In this document: piece after piece, positions 11,760 through 22,988 of the stretch
How the letters are laid out: each line of letters begins with the position of its first letter
Position numbering within the stretch: the first letter of the stretch is position 1
Assembly: GCA_002197995.1 (NCBI GenBank)
Contig: NGZR01000001.1
Coordinates: 13,287,501 to 13,351,500 of the forward strand
Direction of reading: 5' to 3'
Length of the DNA: 64,000 nucleotides
Source of the DNA: Gaeumannomyces sp. JS-464
Taxonomy: Eukaryota; Ascomycota; Sordariomycetes; Magnaporthales; Magnaporthaceae
Translations under genes and position numbers: made by a program
The notes under the pieces: generated by a model
The model's database searches: none
The model's input: the letters and a program-made list of their open reading frames with translations, nothing else
Told to the model about the DNA's origin: nothing

Positions 11760-12800
11760 CAAGTAGCAGTAAAAAGCCTAAAAAAGAAAAAACTACGGTT
11801 TTTATTTTTAACGGTGTTAAGTACGACCTTAACGAAGCTGCTAATACGGCCAGTCTTTTTAAGCTTATAAGGGAGGAGATCGCCAAAAGCTAGGCCGAGG
11901 TAAAGCAATTTACCACGAAATTGCTATCCTTTAAAACGCTTATCGCGGTTAAAACGTATAAGTTTCCGTCCCCGGATTTTTACGAAAAGGAAAACGGCAA
12001 GCTTAAAACGTTCCTTACCGAATGCAAAAGCTATTTTAAGTTTTACGAACAGCAATTCGTAAGCGAGGAATAAAAGGTTACTTACGCTGCTATTAGGTTA
12101 AACGGCAAAATAAAAGAGCGGTTTTAGCTAACCTGGAGTAATTACTTTAAAAGGTACGAAAATAGCCAAAAAAAACACCAAATTTATCTTCGCCAACTTT
12201 AAAACCTTCGGAAAAAAGGTCGGAAAAAAGTTCGGAATCGTCGACGAAACCCGAATCGCCGAAAAGGATTTGCTGGCTTTTAAATAGCGAAGGTTTACAG
12301 CTAAATACGCAGCGGACTTTTAACGGATTAATATTAAGCTTAGTTAAAACGACGCTACGTTAATGCTGCACTTTTATAACGGATTACGCGAAAACGTAAA
12401 AAACGAATTCGCAAAGCAGGATCGCTTAAAGTTTTTTACGGATTACGTTAAAAACGCGGTTCGTATTAGCGATAAATTGTATAAACGACAATAGGAAAAA
12501 AAAGGATATGGTTTTAAAAATGCGGTATAAAATAATAAAGCTAACCAAAAAAAGGCCAAATAGCAACCTATTACGGCTTACAAAACGCACCCGGGCTTTA
12601 TAAATTTTAGCACGAAAGCCGTTTACCAGTAATAAAAGCAATAAAAAAAGCAAAAACAAAACTCGAAAAACGGGAAGTGTTTTAAATACGGCTAAATTGG
12701 CTATATAAAAGTTAATTACTTTTAGCGAAATAATAATCGCCAAATAGCGAACTTTTAACGAACGTAAAAAAGCTCGACATAAAAGGAACTGGGTTTTAAA
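11760..12800 (+). pseudogene. G1 gag
   Basis: Gag-like frame, open from about 11800: SLFKLIREEIAKS, FPSPDFYEKENGKLKTF and FLTECKSYFKFYEQQF, the fungal chromovirus capsid region. It ends with a zinc-knuckle relic (CFKYG.IGYIKVNYF at about 12678-12726) in which Cys has become Tyr. The long minus-strand ORF at 12426-12743 over this region is a shadow. Followed in the same sense by pol. Confidence 0.7.
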
Positions 12801-13949
12801 ATGGCATTTAGCTGAATATATTGCTACGATAAGCTATGCATTACATACTAATCCGATAAAAAGGCTACCGGATAGTATTTTTGGAAATTACGAAGCATTT
12901 GTATATTTAAAACTATAAAATTCGAATACGATAACGAAAAAGGATAGCGGATCGTTTCCGGGCCCGAGGATTCGAAAAAAGAAAATAATACCGCCTTTCG
13001 CGGGATTTAAAAAAAAGCAATCCTAGCAAGTAACGCGGAGAAAGGAAAAGCCCGAAAAAAACTTTTAAACTAAACACACCTTTTCCGAAAGTCGAAAAAT
13101 TTCGATACCGACGTTAAAATAAACCGAAATGGTTAAAATTTCGAAACGGCCGAGTTTTAAAAACGAGCGAAAGGTTTAAACGGCGGAACTTTCGTATTTA
13201 TAATTCGCGAAAAATAGGCGAGTTAAAAAGATTAGCACGCTTTTACGCCTTTCGATATTTCGGCGTGTTTTTGGAACGTTAAAGTTCCAAAATACCTAAA
13301 TGGCCCGTTATATTACGCTACCCCGACGGACGGAAATAATAGCTAACTTTTATTATAGTTTAACGACCGGTAAAAAGTTAAATACGCTGGCTACCGGTTC
13401 GACAATATAAGCGAGCCAAGCAAAACAGCGTTAAAACCCGAGGATTATTTTAGCGTCGATATAAAACACCCCGGACATTTGTACCTTTTTTAAGCAAAAT
13501 GCATTTATAAAAAGTGCAAATTCCACTTACGATTTAAGCTTAAATACGATTTTTTTCCACGGAAATTGGAAAACGAGCTTAAAGTTAAACCTCGTTTAGC
13601 ATTTTAATTGCTACGGTAAAAACCAGCCCGGATCGGCAAATTTACCGCAGTTTTTAAACCTAACGAGCGGTACCTAATGCTATGCGTTATTAAAACGTTC
13701 GATTAAAGGAAGTGCGAAATTGCGAAATGCAAAAAACATATGGCATAAAAGGCGAAAGCCTAGCATTAAAGGATCGCGCGAGCGTACGTACTATTCGACC
13801 CGGACAAAAGGACGAACGTGCGGTACTCGTTCCTTTTACTAAAAAACTAAACGAATTACCCGAACGGAAAGCACGGAATGGAAAATAAAAAAACCGATAA
13901 AAACTTTTGTAATAATAAGGTTAAGTTAATTATACGACCTATTAATATT

Positions 13950-16900
13950 TCAAATGGAATATTAAAAAAAAAAAAGGTTAAAATAATAATCGATTGCGGA
14001 GCATAAGGCGATTATATATTGCTATAAGCGGTTAAATAATATGGAATTCCTATAAAACGGAAATACCAATCGTATTAACTAAAAACGGTCGAAAAAATAC
14101 CTATCGCTTATAATAAAAAATAAATCGATCGAAAAATATAATTAGTAATATTACGCACCCGAAATAGGGAAAACGTTATTATTATATTGGATAAACTGGA
14201 TATAGGGAAAGGAAATGTGATTTTCGAAATCTTTTAATTTAAAAAAAATAATTTACGGATAAATTGGATTACCGGCCAAATCCAATAGGAAAAACCACGA
14301 ACAACCGAAACGGTTTACTAGTTACGAACTTTAAACTGTAAGCATAAAAAGCAACGAAAGGAAATTATAACGGTAATAGGATTTAGCAGTTTATCTTTAC
14401 ATTTAGCATCGACGAGTACGCGATTATTTAAAGCGGAAAGCGATTAAAATAATCCAACTAATACTAAAAAACGGCTCGCGAATATTCTGGAGGAATATTA
14501 CAAATACGAAAAATTGTTTCGAAAAAACCTAAAAACGGTGCTTCCCAAATATAAACCGTTCGATTTGGAAATTAAACTTAAGCCAAAAACGCAATTTAAA
14601 TACTAAAAGCTATACCAGTTTAGCTTTCGGCAATAGGAGGTGCTAAAAAAACAATTGGAGGAAAATTTACGAAAAGGACATATTAAACTTTCCGATTTTT
14701 TAATAGGATACGGGATTTTATAAAAAAGGAAAAAAAACGGGACGAAACGAATATGCATCGATTACCGCCCGCTAAACGAGGCTACGATAAAAAAATCGAT
14801 ATCTTTTACTTTTTATCGACGAATTACGCGACAAGCTCGGCAAAGCCCAGTATTTTACAGTTTTAAACTTACGGAAAGCTTATAGCTTAATACGGATTAA
14901 AAAAAGGCAAAAATGGCTTACGGCTTTTAAAATAAAGCTTGGATGTTACGAGTTTTTAATAATAACTTTCAGGCTTACTAACGCGCTAGCCACGTTTTAA
15001 AGGATAATTAACCATATATTGCGCGAGTATTTTAACATTTTTGTTTTCGCATATTTGGACGATATTTTAATTTTTTCGAAAACGATGGAAAGATATAAAT
15101 AGCACGTATATAAAGTGCTTTAAAAGCTGTTTAACGCAAAGCTCCTCGTTAAACCAAAAAAATGCAAATGGCATTCGTAAAAAGTCGCTTTCCTAAGGTT
15201 TGTAATTATATTTGGACAGGTTTATATAAACCTTAAAAAAGTTAAAAAAGTTAAAAAATGGCTTATATTTAAAAACGTTACAAAAGTACGAAAGTTTTTA
15301 AGATTTTTAAACTTTTACAAACGGTTTATCCGTGGTTATAATAAGGTCGCCATATTATTTACGAATTTTATTAAAAACGATTACCAGTTTTATTGGGGAA
15401 GGCAAAAATAAAAGGCTTTCGAATAATTACGGGACGCTATATTAAAAAAACTAATGTTAAAATTCCTAAATTTAAAAAAACCTTTCGAGGTTAAAACTAA
15501 CGCGTCGGATTACGCGATCGGCGGCCAATTTGGACAGCGAAACGACTAAAAACGGTTGCACCTTTGCGCGTTTTTTTCGCAAAAGCTAAATAAATTTAAG
15601 TTAAATTACCAAATTTATAATAAAAAACTTTTAGCGATAATCCGAGCATTTAAAAAATGGCGGTTATATTTTTATAAAGCAAAGCATTAGGTTATATATA
15701 TACGGATTATAAAAACCTAACATACTTTATTATAAGCAAGAATTTAAATAAGCGATAAATCCGTTAAAGCGAATTTTTGCAAAATTACGATATCCGGATC
15801 GAGTACCGGAAAAGGTCGGAAAACGGCCGGGCGGACGTTTTAAGCCGACGACCGGACCATTAGGTCGCAATACCCGAAAAGATACGAGTAATTATAACAG
15901 AAAAACTAAACGGGTTTTTAATTCCGGCATAAAAAATACTCGTTAAAACGGTCCAGTAGGGAAAAGTTTAAACTTTAAAAAAAATCCAACAAATTTACAG
16001 CTAGCTGGTATACGGCTATTAAAATGTGAAAAAAACGTGGAAATGGTTGCAATAATATTACGGGTTCGCAAAAACTCGAGCCGAAATACAAAACGCAATA
16101 AAAAATTGCGAAAATTGTGTTAAAAATAAAACCAACAGGCATAAGCTTTATAGGCTTTTGCAATTATTGCTAGCGTTAAGCGAAGCATAGCAAAAAGTTA
16201 CTATAAATTTCGTTATTAAACTTCCCTAGTTTAAAAAAACCATTAACTAAAGTAAAGTACGATAATATATTGGTAATAATAGATAGGCTTACCAAATACG
16301 CCTTGTTTTTACCATATAAAGAAAGCAGCGACGTTACGAAGCTAACGGTACGTTTTTTATTAAGCACGTAATGCGGAATACGGCACGCCAAACGTTTAAT
16401 TACGGATAAAAATAGCTGTTTATAACAAGTTTTGAAAAGGCTTACGAGTAAGCTAAAAGCGGAATATTCTTTATTTACAACCTACCACTTTTAAACAAAT
16501 GGATAAACGAAGCGGACGAATTAAACTATAAAGTAATACTTACGTTATTACGTTAATTACAAATAAAACGACTGGGTATAACTACTTTTTATGGCCTAAT
16601 TCGCTTATAACAGCTTAGTTTATAAAAGCATAGGAATTACACCGTTTTATGCGAATTACGGGTTTACGCTTACAGCGTATAAAGAACTTAAGGTAAGAAA
16701 ACATGCTTTAATAGCGGAAATACAAATGACGAAGTTTATTAAACTGCATAAACATTTCCAAACAAAGCTAAAAAAGCTGCGGCACCGCATAGCTATTTAA
16801 GCAAACAAAAAAAGGATCGAAAAACCGACTTTTAAAAAAAGGGATAGCGTTTATCTTTTTCGACGAAATATTAAAACGAAACGACCGAGCGATAAGTTAA

Positions 16901-17205
16901 ACCATAAGAAATTGGGACCTTTTAAAATATTAAAAAAGGTTTCGAACGTAAATTACAATTCCAATTACCACCGATTATAAAATCCCACCCGGTTTTTCAT
17001 ATTTCCCTATTTAAATTAGCGCTACCGGGCTTTAAAAACGACAAGTTAATTAAAAGTCGACCCGGAATAAAAATACGAAATTAAAGAGATTTTAAATTAT
17101 AAGCCGAAAAACAAGCTTAAAAAGTATTTAATTAAGTGGAAAAAGTACGGTTACGAGGAAAATACGTGGGAAAAAGGAATTAACCTCGAAAATTGCTAAA
17201 AAGCT
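13950..17205 (+). pseudogene. G1 pol: protease, RT, RNase H, integrase, chromodomain
   Basis: Protease relic VKIIIDCGAYGDYI (about 13977-14020; DSGA expected, Ser now Cys). Reverse transcriptase 14620-15300 with an intact YLDD at 15052-15063 (AYLDDILIFSKT). RNase H about 15480-15720 (VKTNASDYAIGGQ). Integrase about 15950-16760 (NILVIIDRLTKYALFLPYK, then FAYNSLVYKSIGITPFYANY). GPY/F-like module GPFKILKKV near 16915. Chromodomain 17070-17200 (KKYLIKWKKYGYEENTWE), which in chromoviruses directs integration to heterochromatin (family knowledge). Stops are frequent, but less so than in the G2 and G4 copies. Confidence 0.85.
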
Positions 17206-17274
17206 TTATAAAAATATCGACAAAAGCATTTACGGAAAGGTTAGCAAAGATAAAAAAGCAGGCCGCTTACCGCA

Positions 17275-17318
17275 GCCGTTTATACATACACCGGCCGTGC
17301 TTTGTGCGTATAAACGGC
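17275..17318. repeat. Inverted repeat after G1 pol
   Basis: GCCGTTTATAC (17275-17285) and its perfect reverse complement (17308-17318) with a 22-nt loop, in the short stretch between chromodomain and the tRNA-like units. Could be a terminator or chance; not checked in other copies. Confidence 0.4.
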
Positions 17319-17336
17319 CGTAATAGGAAAGATTTT

Positions 17337-17407
17337 AGCCTAGTTAAAAGGCGAATTTAAAACCTCCGGCTAAAAGGTAAAAAGTGTTACCATTACACCA
17401 TTGGGTT
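17337..17407 (-). other. tRNA-like unit 2 of G1
   Basis: 71 nt read on -. The ends pair as a 7-bp acceptor stem if two G-to-A changes are allowed (AACCCAA with CTAGGCT; one further mismatch). Next to it is a perfect tRNA-type D arm, GTGT-AATGGTA-ACAC. The anticodon and T arms are not foldable here. The same unit in G2 (53619-53689) is also 71 nt and has a clear T arm. Likely tRNA-derived, not a working tRNA. Confidence 0.4.
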
Positions 17408-17536
17408 AAAAAAAAAGTACATTTACCAAAACCAAATAAGGCAAAAAGTTTGCACCGAACGGTTAGCAAAAAAAAAAAAAAAAAGATAAAAGCTCGATAA
17501 GCTCCGGGGCAAGCCCGAAAATTTATCGACCTTTAC

Positions 17537-17606
17537 GGTCGTGCCGGGATTCGAACCTAAAACTTCGGCAAAAAGACCAAAGCCACGCCTAATACGCTAT
17601 AGGATT
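17537..17606 (-). other. tRNA-like unit 1 of G1
   Basis: 70 nt read on -. The T arm holds GGTTCGAATCC (17547-17557), a perfect match to the Pol III B-box consensus. The 3' acceptor strand CACGACC pairs with the 5' strand AATCCTA if former G bases are allowed. Short D arm GCG..CGT. The anticodon arm does not fold into a 7-nt loop. The same unit in G2 (53420-53489) has equal length. Not called a functional tRNA. Confidence 0.45.
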
Positions 17607-17627
17607 TAAGGAAGTTGTTAAAAAAAG

Positions 17628-18290
17628 TTACAACTTACTTTGGTTAAAAAAGGCAAGCAGGTCCAAGTTAGGATTAACCTTAAGCGCTTGCCAGCCGAAG
17701 GAAAAAAAAGGAGCCACGAATGGCTTAAACTGTGAGGAAGCCCGGCGAGCTTCCCGGTCGGCCTCCTCCCGCTCGACACGCTTTAACTCCTTTATAGCGT
17801 TAATACCACAACGAATTGCACGCATTTTTTTTTAAACTATACTTTTTTTTGCTTTCGCAAACGCTCGAGTTTGTTATTTAAAGCACGGCGCTCGTTGTCC
17901 AAAACGCGACGCTCTTTTTCCACCGCTTTAATTTTTGCTTCCATTTGTTGGTATTAAAAACCGATAAAACGAAGCTGCTCGGGCGAAAAACCTAAAATGT
18001 CGCAATTTGTGCGGTTTTAATTAAAGCACTTTACGCACCGAAAGGAATCCTAAAAAGAGGCCTCGCACTTTTTACGCTTTAAAACCTTATAATAAAAAAA
18101 GCGAAAGGCATTTTAATAAAGGAAAAAACGATTTAAGCAAGTAGGTTTTTGCCCTAAAAGGTTTTTTTCGCAAAAGGACGTTTTTACACCCGACTAAACA
18201 TTTTGTTAAAATAAAAAAAGGATAGGAAATGGTAAAAAAGGAAAGTACTTACTACTAACAAAAAGCGGGGCGATAAAACGTGGCCAAAAG
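17628..18290 (-). pseudogene. G1 antisense accessory ORF (Cys-rich plus coiled coil)
   Basis: Between pol and the 3' LTR on the opposite strand, reading away from the 3' LTR. N-terminal basic start near 18200, then a Cys-containing part, then a charged coiled coil. The last open piece (17628-17825) reads MRAIRCGINAIKELKRVE and ends with WQALKVNPNLDLLAFF. Same layout in G2 (+, 52823-53396), G4 and dG. Family not recognised. A role in nucleic-acid binding is only a guess from the Cys clusters and basic character. Confidence 0.5.
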
Positions 18291-18316
18291 GATTTGGCCT
18301 AAAAGGGGAAACCTAA

Positions 18317-18744
18317 TGTTACGACCAGTATGCAAACCTTAAAGCGGCAGGTCGAAAGGGGTCCTAAACGGTGCCCTCGCCCCGCACCCGAACACGTAAA
18401 GTTACGTAACCACAGCTAAATTTTTGGATTTGTGTTAAAAAAACCATAAATTTATAAAGCTAAAAGGATTTTTAAATTTGTGTTTAAAAAACCACAAATT
18501 TACAAATTTAACCCAATATAAAGCAAAAAGCAGCGCGTATATAAAGAATGGATTTCCTACTGTTTTAAGTAGCTTTAACTAAGGCTTCGGCATTAGTTAA
18601 CCTAAGTTAGCTTTTAAGCATCCCCTAAGGCAAACAATTAAATTGTCTTTTTAAGTTACGTGTTTTCCTGTTTACTAGCACTAGCGATACTGTTTTTACC
18701 GCCCCCGGGTGCTTTACTTTAAGAGCAAACCCTTAATTGTAACA
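18317..18744 (+). repeat. G1 3' LTR
   Basis: 428 bp, TGTTACGACCAGTATGCAAA to CTTAATTGTAACA. Preceded by the purine-rich AAAAGGGGAAACCTAA, the likely polypurine primer for plus-strand synthesis, and followed by the duplication CAACC. Confidence 0.9.
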
Positions 18745-20559
18745 CAACCTAAGGAAAGCCGCTGCCTCGTGTTTTTAGCGCAACCTAATACTCGTTCGCA
18801 AACGGTACGTCGTTAACCCGCGATTTTTTTAAAGCTCGAGGAAGGATTTCGAAACCTTTTCGAGCAAAAAGGCAATTACGCTTTAAAAAAACCTTATAAA
18901 TTAAATGCATCGTAGTTCCCGAAAACAAAGCTACGCTTTAAATCCGCTTACTTTCCTATTAGGAAAGTCGAGTTAAAACAACACTTTTAAAAACGACTAC
19001 GTTCGTAACGAAACCGATGATAACCGAGTTTATAACGGCCGTTACGATTTAATTTCGTTAAAAGCTGCGAAACGATCGCGTTAAACTTACGAGCTATTAA
19101 AACATAGGTATAAAAAAAAACGCTATCGAAAGCACCGTTAAAAAAAGATAATTACGCGTGGAGCCCGTTTTTTAAAACGCAATTAGCTTCGTTTTCGTAG
19201 CTTTTCGCGTTCCACTTAACGCGCGGAATTTCGCGTTTTAAAAGCATTACATTACAATTACCGAGGTAGGGAAAAACGGGAACTTTTAACGGATTAGCGT
19301 TTACATTCCTCGAAAAACCGCAATCGTAATACGCAAAACTTTTAAAACGGTAATTTACAATTTGCTAATTTTTTAAAAAATCCTTTTCGTTAAAAATAAA
19401 AATTACACATTTTTTACTCGTTATATAAAACTTTTAAAAAAATAGCGTAAAAATTTTAAAATTTTACGCTTTTTTTTCGGAAATCCGGAATTAAATTTAA
19501 AATATTAGCAAAAAAAGCGCGCTATATAAAAATCTTTAAATAAATGCAAATTATTTAAATAATATTTTAATTGTATTACGAGGTAATTATAAATTAAAAA
19601 ACTTATGCAAAAAAGCTATACAGGTTTACGCAATTCCAATAGTAAACGTGGATTAATTTCGTTAATTATTTGGAAAAAAAAACGAGTAAACTTAATTATT
19701 TAAATCTATTAAAACTAAATTACTTATAAGCAATTATATTAAAAATATTACGATTTTCCGGTATCGTTTTTAACCAAATAGCAAATATTAATTTAAAAAA
19801 TTAAACCCGAAACCTTATAAACGGACTTTTAATAATTATTTTAATTATTAAAAAAGTTTTCCTTTTATTTGCAAAAATTAGCTGCAAAATAAATTGGTAG
19901 TAAACGCGCAAACCAATTGGGATATTTCTCGAAACGTTACTAATGCCGCGGAAAGGAAATAAACTGTAAAAAAAAGCAAATTTAACGTAAAAACGTTTAA
20001 TTATCGTCCTTATTAAAAGTTTTATTAAAAGCAACGGACATTCGGGTATTAAGCTTAAAAAAAGAACGATAAAAACGAACGTTTAAATCGGCGGGAAAAG
20101 CGCCGATATAAAAAACGGGACGATTCGCGCCGTTTTAATTTAAAACGGCAAAACTCCCGCCGTTATAACTAAAAAACGAGAAACTTTCGTTTTTCCAAGC
20201 TTAACACGCCCCAAGCGAAGCAATCGTCGGGCTATAACGGCAAAGCCGGAAAACTAAACCATTCGGGCTAAAAGCCCGGCAATTGCAATAATTGCGGATA
20301 GTTAAACCATTAAGCGGCTAATTGCTATTTTAAACCTAAAAAAGTAAAAGCAATCGACGTTTATTATTTTAACGACGAAAAACTCGATTACGACCACGCT
20401 ATTAGCGATAGTAATAAAAACGAGCGCGTTTTAACGCGAAACGAAAACTACCGGTCGCAATCCGACTCGAACTTCGAATTAGGAAACGAGTTTAGCCGTT
20501 AAGTAACCTTTACTTCCGCGATTTCGATATTTTAAATATAAAAAGGCATAATTATTTAT

Positions 20560-22500
20560 TTTAAACGGGCATAAATGTTTAAACTATAAAACGATTAGTT
20601 AAAATGCTAGTAAATTTTAATACGAGCGTAACGGCTAATATAGTAAATTATAAGTTCGTTTAGAAGCATAAAATCCTAAAAGCATATATGCTATTACCCG
20701 AGCTAATCGGCGTGCAAAACGCGTTTATTAAATAATACGAGGCGTATTAAATTACTTTAAAAGCATAAAATAAAAAAAGCTGAAAACGGGATATTACGAC
20801 GCTTTTTTACGCTATCCGAAAAAGCGCTAACGTTTCGGACATCCTTTTAAAATACCCGACGATAGCGGGAAAAGGTATTAACCTATTTAATATTAACCAG
20901 TTATAAAAGTTTAATACCGCTCGAATGTTTAAGCTAAGCGAATAAACTGCCGTTATAACGGCAAAATCCCTAATATATTAGGTTTAATTTACGAAAGCGG
21001 TAATAGGACATATAATAGCCGCTTACTACCAATTAAGCATTTATAAGCCGGCAATTTTTGCGTTAAACAAAGAAAACGAAAAAAAGCTAATAAAGCCGTT
21101 TAACTTTTAATTATAAACATATACCGACGTGTTTTCCAATACGAAAGCGAAAAAGCTCCCGCTATTAAAAAAAAGCCGAGTATGCTATTAAATTAAAAAA
21201 AAAGTTAAGCTTTTTATAAAAGCCTTATATTTAACTTTAAAAAAATAAGCAGCAGTATTAAAAAAGTACTTTAAGGAAAACCTCGCGTTAAAAAGGATTA
21301 CCTTTTTAAAAGCAAACACGGGCTTTCCAATGCTATTCGTACTTGAAAAAAACGGATTTTTACGCTTATATATTAATTATCGAGCTTTAAACCGGATTAC
21401 GCGCAAAAACCGCTACTTATTACCTTTTATATCAGATTTAATAAATAAGCTAGCGAAAGCTAAATGGTTTTCCAAATTAAATTTGCGGAATACTTATTAT
21501 CGCATTCGCATTTAATTGGAAAACAAATGGAAAATAGCATTTCGTATTAAATATAGGCTGTTTAAATATACCGTAATGCTATTCGGATTAACTAACGCCT
21601 CGTTTACCTTTTAAGCTTATATATACCGAGCATTAGCAAACTTTATTTATTACATTTGCGTAATATACCTCGATAATATTATTATATTTTTTAATAAAAA
21701 AAAAGCACAAGCAACATATGAAACAAATTTTAAATAAGTTTCGATTATATAAACTATACGCGAAGCAATTTAAATGCGAGTTTTTTAAAAATTACGTTAA
21801 ATTTTTAAAATTTCGCGTATTTCGGAAAAGTGTTTCCATAAACCCTAAACGCATTAAAGCGATTTAAAAGTAGCAACTTTTAAAGTTTTATAAAAATATT
21901 TAAAAGTTTTTAAAATTCGCGAACTTTTACCGCAAATTTATCCTTAGCTATTTTTAATAATCGCTTCGATAACGGAGTTGTTAAAAGGCAGTTAAAATGG
22001 GAAAAAAAGGAATGTTCGATTGGCTACCCGTAATAACCTAAGCTTTTAAAAGGCTTAAAACGGCGTTTAAAAACGCGATAATTTTTAAGCATTAAAACCC
22101 AATTAAAAAAACACGAATAAAAACGAACGCTTTTATTAAAGCCATTTTTAACATCCTATTTTAGCTAATAAATAAGCGATAGCACTTTATAGCTTTTTAC
22201 TTCCGCAAATTAACAAACGTAAAGCAAAAGTGGGTTATAGGATAGCAGAAATTATTAGCTATTATAAAATCTTTTAAATATTAACGCTAATATTTAAAAG
22301 GCGTATCCAAAGTATTTACCGTTTTAACGGATTACTAAACATTAAAAAAATTAATTTAAACCCCGGTTAAGGACTTTTAAAGCAAGCTAACGCGATAAAT
22401 GTACTGGTTATCCCAATTTAATTTTAATATCGAACATAAGTTAAACAAAACTAACCCCGCGAATGGTTTATCCAAAAAGCTAAATTATATAAAAGGAAAA
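20560..22500 (+). pseudogene. H1 pol, part 1: protease region, RT, RNase H
   Basis: Reverse transcriptase readable at 21330-21700: FVLEKNGFLRLYINYRALN, KNRYLLPFISDLINKL, KWFSKLNLRNTYYRIRI, and the active site at 21666-21677, which reads YLDN instead of YLDD. RNase H follows (about 22100-22480), ending in LSQFNFNIEHKLN and then ANGLSKKLNY, the usual end of gypsy RNase H. No clear protease motif seen. The reading stops where copia2 inserts at 22819 and resumes at 30082. Confidence 0.75.
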
Positions 22501-22818
22501 ATTACATACGAAAACATCGTTTTATTATACGCGGCCAAATTAAATTTGCTGCCGCATTTGCTAAATAAGTTAACTTAAAAAATCGCTACATTAATAATTA
22601 AAAAGAATTGCTTAAATGTTATAAAATAATATGTTTAAACTGCAAAAATAATTCCAATCCGGGGCCGCGACCCGCAAAAAAGTAACGCGCTCGTTTAAAA
22701 AAAAGTAGTTATAACGTCGACCTTTTAAACTATTTATCCCGGGTTAATGCCTTTATAAAAAAAAGAACGAAAAGCAAATACTGTTAAAACCTCGCTTAAA
22801 ACGGGAACGTTCGAAAAG

Positions 22819-22988
22819 TGTTAAAAGTGGCCTAAAGTTACGTGGGTGGCAACTAGTGCCCCACAGCTTTAGGCTTATGCACTAGCCCTAGTATTTTGGC
22901 CTTCGCGTGCTTTAGCCCGCGATTTAGTAAAGTAGTTAAAAAACAATCACTAATCACTTCGGGTGCCTATTATCGCGCACCTTTATTA
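22819..22988 (+). repeat. copia2 5' LTR
   Basis: 170 bp, TGTTAAAAGTGGCC to CACCTTTATTA, followed by GGTTATAAGCC as in copia1. Confidence 0.85.

Larger units (their letters stand above)
11278..18744 (+). mobile_element. G1: full-length Ty3/gypsy chromovirus inserted in H gag
   Basis: 7467 bp with two 428-bp LTRs. Target duplication CAACT (11273-11277) and CAACC (18745-18749), differing by one C-to-T change. Order on +: gag, protease, reverse transcriptase, RNase H, integrase, chromodomain. Then, on -, come two tRNA-like units and an accessory ORF before the 3' LTR. This is the best-preserved copy of the family and the reference for dG, G2, G4 and G5. Confidence 0.9.
11205..20330 (+). pseudogene. 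H1 gag, split by G1
   Basis: Gag of H in two pieces, 11205-11277 and 18745-about 20330, joined across the G1 insertion. It starts just after the LTR with a basic segment (RDKRKRLIEYDAEHGN). At its end is a retroviral-type zinc knuckle at 20284-20325 with spacing C-X2-C-X4-H-X4-C (CNNC, H, then AANC), in which two expected residues are now stops. The middle (about 19300-20030) is strongly AT-rich and hardly readable. Gag would package the element RNA. Start codon not determinable. Confidence 0.65.

Noticed and set aside
11723..11908. Minus-strand ORF repeated in G1, G2 and G5 (also 57892-58077 and 58818-59018)
   Set aside because: Shadow of the gag start, present in every copy because the family is repeated.
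18900..20030. Mitochondrial or centromeric origin of the AT-rich sequence
   Set aside because: Domain order and target duplications identify retrotransposons; the AT bias is explained by RIP.
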